From: Cytophagaceae bacterium
GTDB taxonomy: Bacteria; Bacteroidota; Bacteroidia; Cytophagales; Flexibacteraceae
NCBI GenBank assembly: GCA_947464365.1
Contig: CANHWS010000104.1
Location: forward strand, 1-10,487
Direction of reading: 5' to 3'
Length of the DNA stretch: 10,487 bases
Below the pieces are notes generated by a model. It saw nothing but the letters and a program-made list of their open reading frames with translations, did not search any database and had not been told where the DNA came from. Every line of letters begins with the position of its first letter. Position 1 is the stretch's first letter. Made by a program: the position numbers and the translations under genes. Positions 1 to 6,022 of the stretch are shown here, one piece after another.

Positions 1-333
1 ACTGAAATAATAGACAATTGGATTCAAGTTTGAGAAAGTAGCCTTACCATCACTACCTGTTGTTTTGGATGCGATGGGATTGGTTTGGTTGGTGTAGTCT
101 GTTAGACTGTTGTAGAGTGTCACAGAGGTGTTACTACTGCTACTACCCGAGTTGTCAATAACTGAAACGACTAAAGAGGTCGTTGGTGTAGGTGTTGGTG
201 TAGGATTGTTTCCTGAGTTATTACTTCCGCTGTCACTTTTGCTACAGGAGGAGACAACAATGGAGAAAATGAATGCGACCACTAGTAGGCGCAACGTGAA
301 GTGGGCGAAGGCCCAAATTGGTTGGTTTTTCAT
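1..333 (-). CDS. Lipoprotein, N-terminal part (runs off the left edge)
   Basis: The minus strand is open from an ATG at 333 to the window edge, 111 codons without a stop. The product starts with a basic and hydrophobic signal segment (residues 1-29) ending in VVSSC, a good lipobox, so Cys30 should be the lipidated first residue of the mature protein. A Ser/Asn/Gly-rich stretch and a Pro-Thr alternating linker (about residues 44-51) follow, as is typical of a tether. Residues 54-111 look like the start of a beta-sandwich of the Cna-B/transthyretin-like kind (VTLYNS, then SDGKATFSNL, then VYYF), but this is a pattern-based guess. In-frame upstream sequence has no other ATG before the stop at 415-417, so the start is well placed. 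I see no clear promoter or Shine-Dalgarno site in the 130 bases upstream. The main domain and function lie outside the window. Confidence 0.75.
   Translation of the reverse strand, partial: MKNQPIWAFAHFTLRLLVVAFIFSIVVSSCSKSDSGSNNSGNNPTPTPTPTTSLVVSVIDNSGSSSSNTSVTLYNSLTDYTNQTNPIASKTTGSDGKATFSNLNPIVYYFS
185..204. repeat. Hexamer tandem repeat coding for a Pro-Thr linker
   Basis: Three consecutive hexamers (GGTGTA, GGTGTT, GGTGTA) and a partial fourth lie inside the lipoprotein gene. Read on the minus strand they encode alternating Thr and Pro. The unit length is a multiple of three, so copy changes would lengthen or shorten the linker without shifting the frame. The array is short and may simply reflect the protein composition. 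Confidence 0.55.
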
Positions 334-460
334 GATGAGTAGGATAAACCAAAAAGCTGAAAAATAAATATCATAGATCCAATTGCCGAAAATGCCACTT
401 TCGTTAGTTAAAATCTATAGTTTGGTCGATTAAATAGAGATTGGCTATACCCCCCCAACC

Positions 461-493
461 AAAACGCCCCAAACCAAGGGCTTGGGGCGTTTT
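461..493 (-). terminator. Intrinsic terminator after amt
   Basis: A perfect 12-bp inverted repeat (AAAACGCCCCAA at 461-472 and TTGGGGCGTTTT at 482-493) encloses a 9-base loop. On the minus strand the GC-rich part of the stem is followed by TTTT, and the structure lies about 80 bases past the amt stop codon. The stem carries A-runs and T-runs on both outer sides, so it could work in both directions. It should insulate amt from the lipoprotein gene further along the same strand. Confidence 0.8.
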
Positions 494-571
494 CACAATT
501 CATACACCTAAAAAACTAAACCTCAACGGCGACCCATACACACCATACGCATGGGCCTTTCCGCCAATATT

Positions 572-1975
572 TTAATCCCAGCTGGCAACGAGGTCTCGTT
601 TCGCTGGTTGATCATCGAGTAATGTGCGTAGGGGGCTCTCCAAATCCGTGGCCTTTTCGCCATGTTGGCTGATGTCTAGGCCGAGCTCCTCTAGGTCCTC
701 ATCCACCCGTAGCGGAATAAAGAAGTCAACCACTTTGTACAGGATAAATGAGCCTCCAAAGGTGAAAGCACTCACAACCACCAAGGCCAATAGGTGCATC
801 CCGAACAATTTGGTTCCACCAAACAAAAGGCCATCGCCCCCTGCTGCATTGACCGTGGTGGTTGCAAAGACACCCGTCAAAATCATCCCGACAATGCCGC
901 CTAGACCATGACAAGGAAATACATCGAGGGTGTCGTCTAGGGTGGATTTTGTCTTGAGGTGGACCGCATAGTTGCTGATCATGGCCGCCACTGCACCGAT
1001 GAAGACGCTATGCCCTACGGTGACGTAGCCTGCAGCTGGGGTGATTGCGACTAGCCCTACCACAGCCCCAATACATGCTCCCATGGCAGAAGGCTTTTTG
1101 CCATTGATGCCGTCGAGGAAGATCCAGGCCAACATAGCCGCCGCAGAAGCAGAGTTTGTGTTCAGAAAAGCCTGAGCGGCCAAGGCATTGGCACCAAGGC
1201 TAGAGCCAGCATTGAACCCAAACCAGCCGAACCATAACATGCCTGTACCGAGTAAAACAAACGGGATGTTGCTAGGCTCATGCGTATCGCCATGGCCTTT
1301 ACGTTTGCCAAGGATGATAGCACCAGCCAAAGCTGCAAACCCTGCTGAGATATGCACCACGGTGCCACCTGCAAAGTCCAATACGCCCCAGTTGCGTAGG
1401 AATCCGTTTGGGTGCCAAGTCCAGTGGGCCAAGGGGCAATAGATCAGGACCGTGAACAAGACGATAAACAACAAGAATGCCGAAAACCGGATGCGCTCAG
1501 CAAAGGCCCCTGTGATCAGGGCTGGGGTGATGATTGCGAACTTGAGTTGGAAAATGGCAAATAGTATCAGCGGAATGGTAGGGGCCAAGGCAGCATGCGT
1601 AGCACCACCCACATGATTAAAGAAGAAGAAAGTGGATGGATCGCCAATCAGGCCCATTTTGTCACCCCCGAGGCTATCCCCGAAGGCAAGGCTGAACCCA
1701 ACCAAGATCCAGATCAGGCTCACGAGCCCCATGGCGATAAAGCTCTGCAACATGGTGCTGACGATGTTCTTGAACCGGACCATTCCACCATAAAAGAAGG
1801 CTAGCCCAGGGGTCATCAACAGCACTAAACAACTGGCGGCCAGCATCCAGGCCACATCACCTGTGTCAAGCGGCCCGCCTACAGAGGCAGCAAGCGGCTC
1901 CTGATGCGGCAACAACGCCCCAATGATCGCGACAGCGACCAAAATCAAGAACGGTAAGAGCCAACGTAAATTCAT
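572..1975 (-). CDS. amt: Ammonium transporter, Amt/MEP/Rh family
   Basis: This inner-membrane channel conducts ammonium/ammonia into the cell. The 467 residues make a full-length Amt. Residues 1-30 look like a cleavable signal peptide, as in E. coli AmtB, followed by about eleven membrane segments. Family landmarks are intact: MTPGLAFFYGGMVR (54-67), FQ with the likely first gate Phe142, Trp187 near the outer recruitment site, DFAGGTVVHI with Asp200 and pore His208, GWFGFNAGS with gate Phe254 and Ser258, and CHGLGG with the second pore histidine His356. The numbering matches AmtB D160, H168, F215, S219 and H318 by alignment of motifs. The cytosolic tail keeps LGLDISQHGE (431-440), the conserved element through which PII proteins such as GlnK regulate Amt. 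No glnK lies on either side, so the PII partner must be elsewhere. A run of four Phe (116-119) sits in a periplasmic loop. The gene appears monocistronic, with its own terminator. The ribosome site is weak (AGG directly before the ATG). Confidence 0.97.
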   Translation of the reverse strand: MNLRWLLPFLILVAVAIIGALLPHQEPLAASVGGPLDTGDVAWMLAASCLVLLMTPGLAFFYGGMVRFKNIVSTMLQSFIAMGLVSLIWILVGFSLAFGDSLGGDKMGLIGDPSTFFFFNHVGGATHAALAPTIPLILFAIFQLKFAIITPALITGAFAERIRFSAFLLFIVLFTVLIYCPLAHWTWHPNGFLRNWGVLDFAGGTVVHISAGFAALAGAIILGKRKGHGDTHEPSNIPFVLLGTGMLWFGWFGFNAGSSLGANALAAQAFLNTNSASAAAMLAWIFLDGINGKKPSAMGACIGAVVGLVAITPAAGYVTVGHSVFIGAVAAMISNYAVHLKTKSTLDDTLDVFPCHGLGGIVGMILTGVFATTTVNAAGGDGLLFGGTKLFGMHLLALVVVSAFTFGGSFILYKVVDFFIPLRVDEDLEELGLDISQHGEKATDLESPLRTLLDDQPAKRDLVASWD

Positions 1976-2014
1976 CCTGAACGCAATTTTGATGTAACCG
2001 TGTTAACAACACAA

Positions 2015-2045
2015 CGAAGTTAGTACAAAATCGGCAACATTCAAG
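2015..2045 (-). promoter_or_regulatory. Possible amt promoter
   Basis: On the minus strand CTTG (2045-2042), 19 bases, then TAACTTCG (2022-2015) resembles the Bacteroidota promoter TTTG-N19-21-TAnnTTTG with one mismatch in each box. It would start transcription near 2008, about 30 bases before the amt start. Just downstream lies a small inverted repeat, GTGTT-AAC-AACAC (2000-2012), which could be a regulator site at the transcription start. The match is imperfect and unproven. Confidence 0.25.
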
Positions 2046-2105
2046 ACTATACACAACAAATTTGCTATTCTGGTCTTAAAAATAGAGCAAAGTCCCAAAT
2101 CCGAG

Positions 2106-2114
2106 TTATCCACA
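2106..2114 (+). other. DnaA-box-like 9-mer in the amt upstream region
   Basis: TTATCCACA at 2106-2114 is a perfect match to the classical DnaA box. A second 9-mer in the same orientation, CTATACACA at 2047-2055, differs from TTATNCACA only at its first base. Both lie in the non-coding gap between the 294-residue T9SS gene and amt. Two boxes do not make an origin: there is no box cluster, no clear AT-rich unwinding element, and no dnaA or dnaN nearby. Chance occurrence is possible. Confidence 0.35.
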
Positions 2115-2186
2115 TCCCAAATAGATCAAGGCACGGGTTGGACCAAGTATTAGCACACCAGTCAGAAAGCACAGCCCAACAGGCAT

Positions 2187-2215
2187 ACAAAAGCCGCAAA
2201 CCTTAGGCTGCGGCT
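2187..2215 (-). terminator. Intrinsic terminator after the 294-residue T9SS protein
   Basis: AGCCGCA (2192-2198) and TGCGGCT (2209-2215) form a 7-bp GC-rich stem with a 10-base loop that could pair further (CC with GG). Read on the minus strand the stem is followed by TTTTGT. It lies 34 bases past the stop codon of the minus-strand gene ending at 2249. Confidence 0.72.
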
Positions 2216-2248
2216 AATCAGATGACTGCTAAATGGTTCGGTCGTTCC

Positions 2249-3133
2249 TTATTGCTTCAGGAACTTGGCCCTTGTTTGGTCTGGACTAATAACGGTATAC
2301 AGGCCGGCTGGCAAAGCACTAACTTGGAGTGTAACCATGGTTTGGCCAACAGGTAAGTTGACGGTCTGGACCACCTGCCCAAGGCTATTAATGATCTGGT
2401 ACTGGGCATCTGCCTTGGTTAACTGGCGCGGCCTAATCGTCAGTGACTGGCTGGCAGGGTTAGGACAAAGGGCAAAGCTGGCTTTTTGGTCCGCACGTTG
2501 GTCAAACAAACCAAGTGGACCAGATGGGCTTACGACAAGCGAAAACCGTGTGCCATAGGTACCCGCAGCAGCAAGATTAAATACATAGTTAGTGGTATCC
2601 CCTACCCGCCGATAGGTATTGCTGTTAGCGTCAAGCAAATAGACGGCCCAACTGGCATTGGTGATAGTGGTGTAGTTCTCGAACGTGATACGATACTGGC
2701 CAGCAGTAGGCACATTGACCGACAAGGGATAGCTAGTCATAACGGTCGGGAATGGCTCGGCCAAGATGGACATAGCCCTTGTACCACTCGTGAAGGACAG
2801 GTTTACACTCCCTGCATTGAAGAGCTTGGTTGCCTCTAGCCGAGGGTCAAACCCAGTGGTGGCAGTAGCGTCCCACCGGATGGCAATTTGGTCCGAATTA
2901 CTAGTTACGCCGATGAGGTTTACCTTCAGGACGTCGTTGACTAGAGGATTAACTGCAGGATTGATCACTACACCTTGCATACCACCAACAGGACCTGTGC
3001 CCCCTTGGTTATTGCTTAGGGTATTGGCCTCAGATGATACGGATCCGACCCCAATAGTGGTCAAAACCACAAGTGCAGCACGCAGCAAGGACTGGGAAAA
3101 TACTTGGGTCAATAGTGGGTATAGATGCATCAT
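2249..3133 (-). CDS. Secreted protein with T9SS type A C-terminal sorting domain
   Basis: This 294-residue protein should cross the inner membrane by Sec and the outer membrane by the type IX system, ending up released or on the surface. Residues 1-36 hold a long signal sequence (hydrophobic core about 17-32, ending near SSEA). Residues 70-202 form one beta-rich module: a start IAIRWDATATTGFD, a middle of alternating beta-strand pattern (about 117-170), and an end YVFNLAAAGTYGTRFSLVV. This layout recurs in many secreted Bacteroidota proteins; I infer a beta-sandwich and know no function for it. Residues 219-294 are the sorting domain: CPNPASQSLTI, then LGQVVQTV, then LPAGLYTV and a basic end, AKFLKQ. 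The sorting domain is normally cleaved on export. An in-frame stop at 3140-3142 fixes the start at 3133, or at the ATG immediately after it. The gene is monocistronic, with its own promoter and terminator. No catalytic motif is visible; an adhesin or matrix role is only a guess. Confidence 0.87.
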   Translation of the reverse strand: MMHLYPLLTQVFSQSLLRAALVVLTTIGVGSVSSEANTLSNNQGGTGPVGGMQGVVINPAVNPLVNDVLKVNLIGVTSNSDQIAIRWDATATTGFDPRLEATKLFNAGSVNLSFTSGTRAMSILAEPFPTVMTSYPLSVNVPTAGQYRITFENYTTITNASWAVYLLDANSNTYRRVGDTTNYVFNLAAAGTYGTRFSLVVSPSGPLGLFDQRADQKASFALCPNPASQSLTIRPRQLTKADAQYQIINSLGQVVQTVNLPVGQTMVTLQVSALPAGLYTVISPDQTRAKFLKQ

Positions 3134-3268
3134 GATTGGCTACAATGGTTGAAAACTGCTAATTGGGTTATCCGAAATGGCAACCACAATTGATGGGATT
3201 GGGAAGGTATGGATTCAGGCTATCATCGCTCAGAAGGCAAGCGAATCTAGCTGCAGTCTTGATCTAAC

Positions 3269-3300
3269 CAAAGCTAGGAAATTCTTGCCCAGCATCCAAA
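3269..3300 (-). promoter_or_regulatory. Bacteroidota promoter for the 294-residue T9SS protein
   Basis: On the minus strand TTTG (3300-3297), a 20-base spacer and TAGCTTTG (3276-3269) match the Bacteroidota primary sigma consensus exactly in both boxes. Transcription would begin near 3262, giving a leader of about 130 bases before the ATG at 3133. The leader has no obvious riboswitch fold or small ORF that I can support. The rest of the 330-base gap (3134-3463) holds the palindrome at 3299-3310 and the terminator at 3372-3412. Confidence 0.62.
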
Positions 3301-3310
3301 GTATATACTT
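3299..3310. promoter_or_regulatory. Perfect 12-bp palindrome at the -33 box (candidate operator)
   Basis: AAGTATATACTT is a perfect palindrome that overlaps the last two bases of the -33 TTTG element (3297-3300) and extends upstream of it. This position suits a dimeric regulator that blocks or recruits RNA polymerase. Its AAGTA half-site also occurs in the inverted repeat at 5960-5983. The sequence is AT-rich, so chance cannot be excluded. Confidence 0.3.
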
Positions 3311-3371
3311 GTCCAGAAAAAGTAAGGATACGATAAGGTGATGGATTGTTGACCATTTGAGGCCCAATCAA

Positions 3372-3412
3372 TGCAAAAAAACCCTAGACCAATTAGCCTA
3401 GGGTTTTTTGCA
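3372..3412 (-). terminator. Strong intrinsic terminator after the 803-residue T9SS protein
   Basis: Inverted repeat with arms TGC-A7-CCCTAG (3372-3387) and CTAGGG-T6-GCA (3398-3412), about 15 pairs with one bulged base, and a 10-base loop. On the minus strand the CTAGGG stem is followed by seven T. It lies about 50 bases past the stop codon at 3464. The A-run and T-run on opposite sides allow it to act in both directions. Confidence 0.85.
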
Positions 3413-3463
3413 ATCAAGAACGAAACCAATAAAAATCTTAGGCCAATAAAGCCACTTAGGCCC

Positions 3464-5875
3464 CTAGTGCGCTACCACTACTCGACGCACATCCGTCTGT
3501 TTGCCTGTCTTGATCCGAAGGACATAGACCCCGTTAGCAAGTTTGTCGGTATTGATGGCTGTGCTAAAGTTAGCCCCATTCGGCAGCTGATAGACCAGTT
3601 TGCCTTGGCTGTCATGCAGGGTGATAGCATCCGCCACTAAGCCTTCCGGCAGGTAGATAAACAACTTGGCATGGACCGGGTTCGGATATACAGCTGCCAC
3701 CAATTGCTGCTTGGCTGGTGCTAGGCTAACCAAGGTTTGTGGAATTACAGGATAGTTGATCACATCCGTAGGCTCCGGAAAGGTTGTGGGCTGTGCATAA
3801 TGGTAGCGTGAGGCATAGCCAACGACATTGGTGTGATTGAATGTAGCCTCACCCCATGTCATGGTGGCAGGGGCAGTGCGGGTTATGGTCTTGATTGTAT
3901 GAAAGGCACTACCAACCGTATAAACCCGATCCCGCAATGGCAGGACTGCCCTTATGTTAGCATCGCCTGAAAAACCAGATGGTGGTAATGGGTCGCTATC
4001 CACAATAGAGCTATATACAACATCCTTGAGGTCAGGGGTGTAGACCCGGACAGCAGATGGGAATCCTGTGCTTGGCGAAACATTGGGCTTGAGCATCTTG
4101 ATGTGGGCATCAGCAGTGGTCATGATTCGGTTGCCTGTGAACCCAACCGCTACCATGCCGGACCGAGACACTTTGAGGCCATTAGTTGCTGATAGGGCTC
4201 CTCCGCCTGACAAACGGGTGGTATTGGTGGTTTTCCAACCAGCATTTTGGTCTTGCCATCCATCGTAATGCGGATTGGCATAGGGGGTCCCTATCGATTC
4301 GTTATTGATAAACTCAGCAATGAAGGTAGCATGTTTGATGCGCATACTATCCAATGAGTATTTGCCGAGCCAAGACACATGGACGTTGCCAGTAGTACCG
4401 TTCAGGATGTTTTTGAAACCACGTGCACTACGATTAAAAGTCAGATCATTGCCCGCCCAGCTCGTATTAGTACCACTACCATGCTGACGCCCCAGTAATA
4501 CCAACATACGGTTAGCATAATCAATATCAAGGACGTCTAGGTAATGGTCAGGCTGATCATCTCCGCTTTCTTTTTTGCAGCGGTCCCACATCTGGATATA
4601 GCCAGCAGTGTCAAACTTGACAACTGTTGGGTCAAACTCATGCTGTCCTTGCCAAGCAAATGCCGAAGTCAAATTGGCAGCCGACGGAGCCGCAAAGGCA
4701 TAGCCCATGATGTAACCCACATACAGATCATTGGTTGTTTTGTCAAAGACGATGCTGGCCCATCCGTATGACCGTGGCTCGTCAGGATAGCGACCAGTGC
4801 GGCCTGGGCCTGCCTCGTAGGAGGAGGCAAAAGTGGGGTGGACATTGATGGTATCAACTTGGCTCAATGGTTTTGGCTCGCCAACGCCGGTGACTGGGTT
4901 AACCCATGTACGATAAAAGAAATCATCAGGATAACGGCCTGGGCGGGGATTGCCATTGGCATCTTCGCCAGCATAGGTCCAGTCAGCCAAAGAGTGAGAC
5001 CTCAGGCTGCCTCTGTAGCCCATGTAGCCATTGATCATGCTATATGCAGTCGTTGGCTTAATGCTGTCCGCACCATAAGACACCGCACCTGACTGGTCCA
5101 CGTGCATCAACCAGCCCGGAACCACCATCGGGCGGCCAAAGGCATCTACCTTCCGGAGGTAGGAGAATGAGTTATAAACTGGGATGTAGTGAGCGCCTTC
5201 GCCGTAGACTACTTCGCCTTTGTTATTGACATCCCATGGTTGCATTTGAGTTTGGACGTTCTCAGTACGGTAGTCATACCGGCAGCGGGCATTGACGAAA
5301 AACTTAGCAGTGGTCGGCAAGCCGTTCAGGAAGTTATTATCTAGCCGAGCGATGAAATACTCCCACTTAGGCCATGTTCTGCGGCCAGTCTGGAAGCCCG
5401 TTACGGCATAGCCTGAGTCTGCCACAAAACGATGTCCTGAGATATAGAGCTCGCCTGTTGGGTCCCCTGTCCGGACGGTGGTCCTGATCTTGGCGATAGA
5501 GCAGGCCGTCCCTTGTGGGAACTGAACTACGTTAATGATGGTGTCAAAGGTCTTGTTAACGTGCAGGATAAAGCCTGTCATGTTGAAGGCCGACTGCAAC
5601 GTAGATCCATCCTGGGCCGTAGTTGGCAATATTACCCGGTTGGGATTCAGGATGGTATAGTTGCTAAGCCAGCCGAAGTCTTGTGTGCCTCCAGAAACCA
5701 AATAGGTGCTGTCATACTTGTGCCCTGGCTGGTCCAGCTGGAAAACGTCAAACAGGCTGGTGAGGCTATCACCATTGGCCACGTAGGTCAGGATGTTGTT
5801 CTGCTGGGCTTGGGCCCCTTGGTGCAGGAAACCCAAGAGTGTCAGCAGCAGGAGAGATAATCTGATCGTTCGCAT
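3464..5875 (-). CDS. Large secreted protein with T9SS type A sorting domain, possible beta-propeller
   Basis: This 803-residue protein has a classical signal peptide (residues 1-23, core LSLLLLTLLGFL, cleavage likely after AQA) and a C-terminal T9SS type A domain (about 727-803): VAAVYPNPVHAKLFIYL, then DSQGKLVYQL, then LANGVYVLRI and a final RRVVVAH. It should therefore be secreted or held on the cell surface, with the last 75 or so residues removed. The 700 residues between are rich in aromatic residues and short beta strands. Segments such as DIDYANRMLVLLGR (450-463), LKVSRSGMVAVGFTG (567-581) and IRAVLPLRDRVYTVG (641-655) recur with propeller-blade spacing, so a beta-propeller is a reasonable inference. 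GRYPD occurs twice (313-317 and 361-365). Cysteines are few (125, 198, 433). I see no catalytic signature and do not recognise a named family. It is divergently transcribed from the gene at 6023 and ends in its own terminator. Confidence 0.9.
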   Translation of the reverse strand: MRTIRLSLLLLTLLGFLHQGAQAQQNNILTYVANGDSLTSLFDVFQLDQPGHKYDSTYLVSGGTQDFGWLSNYTILNPNRVILPTTAQDGSTLQSAFNMTGFILHVNKTFDTIINVVQFPQGTACSIAKIRTTVRTGDPTGELYISGHRFVADSGYAVTGFQTGRRTWPKWEYFIARLDNNFLNGLPTTAKFFVNARCRYDYRTENVQTQMQPWDVNNKGEVVYGEGAHYIPVYNSFSYLRKVDAFGRPMVVPGWLMHVDQSGAVSYGADSIKPTTAYSMINGYMGYRGSLRSHSLADWTYAGEDANGNPRPGRYPDDFFYRTWVNPVTGVGEPKPLSQVDTINVHPTFASSYEAGPGRTGRYPDEPRSYGWASIVFDKTTNDLYVGYIMGYAFAAPSAANLTSAFAWQGQHEFDPTVVKFDTAGYIQMWDRCKKESGDDQPDHYLDVLDIDYANRMLVLLGRQHGSGTNTSWAGNDLTFNRSARGFKNILNGTTGNVHVSWLGKYSLDSMRIKHATFIAEFINNESIGTPYANPHYDGWQDQNAGWKTTNTTRLSGGGALSATNGLKVSRSGMVAVGFTGNRIMTTADAHIKMLKPNVSPSTGFPSAVRVYTPDLKDVVYSSIVDSDPLPPSGFSGDANIRAVLPLRDRVYTVGSAFHTIKTITRTAPATMTWGEATFNHTNVVGYASRYHYAQPTTFPEPTDVINYPVIPQTLVSLAPAKQQLVAAVYPNPVHAKLFIYLPEGLVADAITLHDSQGKLVYQLPNGANFSTAINTDKLANGVYVLRIKTGKQTDVRRVVVAH

Positions 5876-5906
5876 AGCTAATTCCCTTTTTTGGTAAGTG
5901 ATTATC

Positions 5907-5940
5907 CAAACTTAGCTAATCATGAAGGGCGATGTCCGAA
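5907..5940 (-). promoter_or_regulatory. Promoter for the 803-residue T9SS protein
   Basis: On the minus strand TAAGTTTG (5914-5907) matches the Bacteroidota -7 consensus TAnnTTTG exactly. A degenerate -33 element, TTCG (5940-5937), lies 22 bases upstream, slightly longer than the usual spacing. Transcription would start near 5900, about 25 bases before the ATG at 5875. Confidence 0.45.
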
Positions 5941-5959
5941 AATGTTGCCGATATTGCAC

Positions 5960-5983
5960 AAGTACAACGGCGAATTTGTACTT
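5960..5983. promoter_or_regulatory. Inverted repeat between divergent promoters (candidate operator)
   Basis: AAGTACAA (5960-5967) and TTGTACTT (5976-5983) are perfect 8-base inverted arms separated by 8 bases. The right arm covers three of the four bases of the -33 TTTG of the plus-strand promoter (5975-5978), and the repeat lies between the -33 elements of the two divergent genes. Arm-centre spacing of 16 bases is a little more than one helical turn, compatible with a dimeric regulator. A regulator bound here could affect both genes. Confidence 0.4.
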
Positions 5984-6006
5984 ATAAACCCCTGATATTA
6001 TGGTTG
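5975..6006 (+). promoter_or_regulatory. Promoter for the plus-strand 438-residue gene
   Basis: TTTG (5975-5978), a 20-base spacer and TATGGTTG (5999-6006) match the Bacteroidota promoter with one mismatch in the -7 box. Transcription would start near 6013, leaving only about 10 bases before the ATG at 6023. Such a short leader fits the lack of any Shine-Dalgarno sequence and argues against a TTG start at 6011. Confidence 0.42.
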
Positions 6007-6022
6007 TTATTTGTCTGGATTG

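Noticed and set aside
128..367. 79-residue plus-strand open frame
   Set aside because: It is antisense to the lipoprotein start, whose signal peptide and lipobox are convincing; its VGVGVGVG run is just the other strand of the Pro-Thr linker.
2092..2121. Repeated TCCCAAAT (direct repeat) upstream of amt
   Set aside because: Only two short copies with no symmetry and no clear relation to the promoter; likely chance.
3146..3186. Inverted repeat TGGTTG / CAACCA in the leader of the 294-residue gene
   Set aside because: Six-base arms with a 29-base loop are too weak to call a regulatory hairpin.
3437..3462. Direct repeat CTTAGGCC in two copies just past the 803-residue gene
   Set aside because: Two 8-base copies 10 bases apart, no further units, no attachment-site or mobile-element context.
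6011..6022. TTG start for the plus-strand gene
   Set aside because: Two ATG codons follow within 15 bases, and the predicted transcription start is at about 6013, so initiation at 6011 is unlikely.
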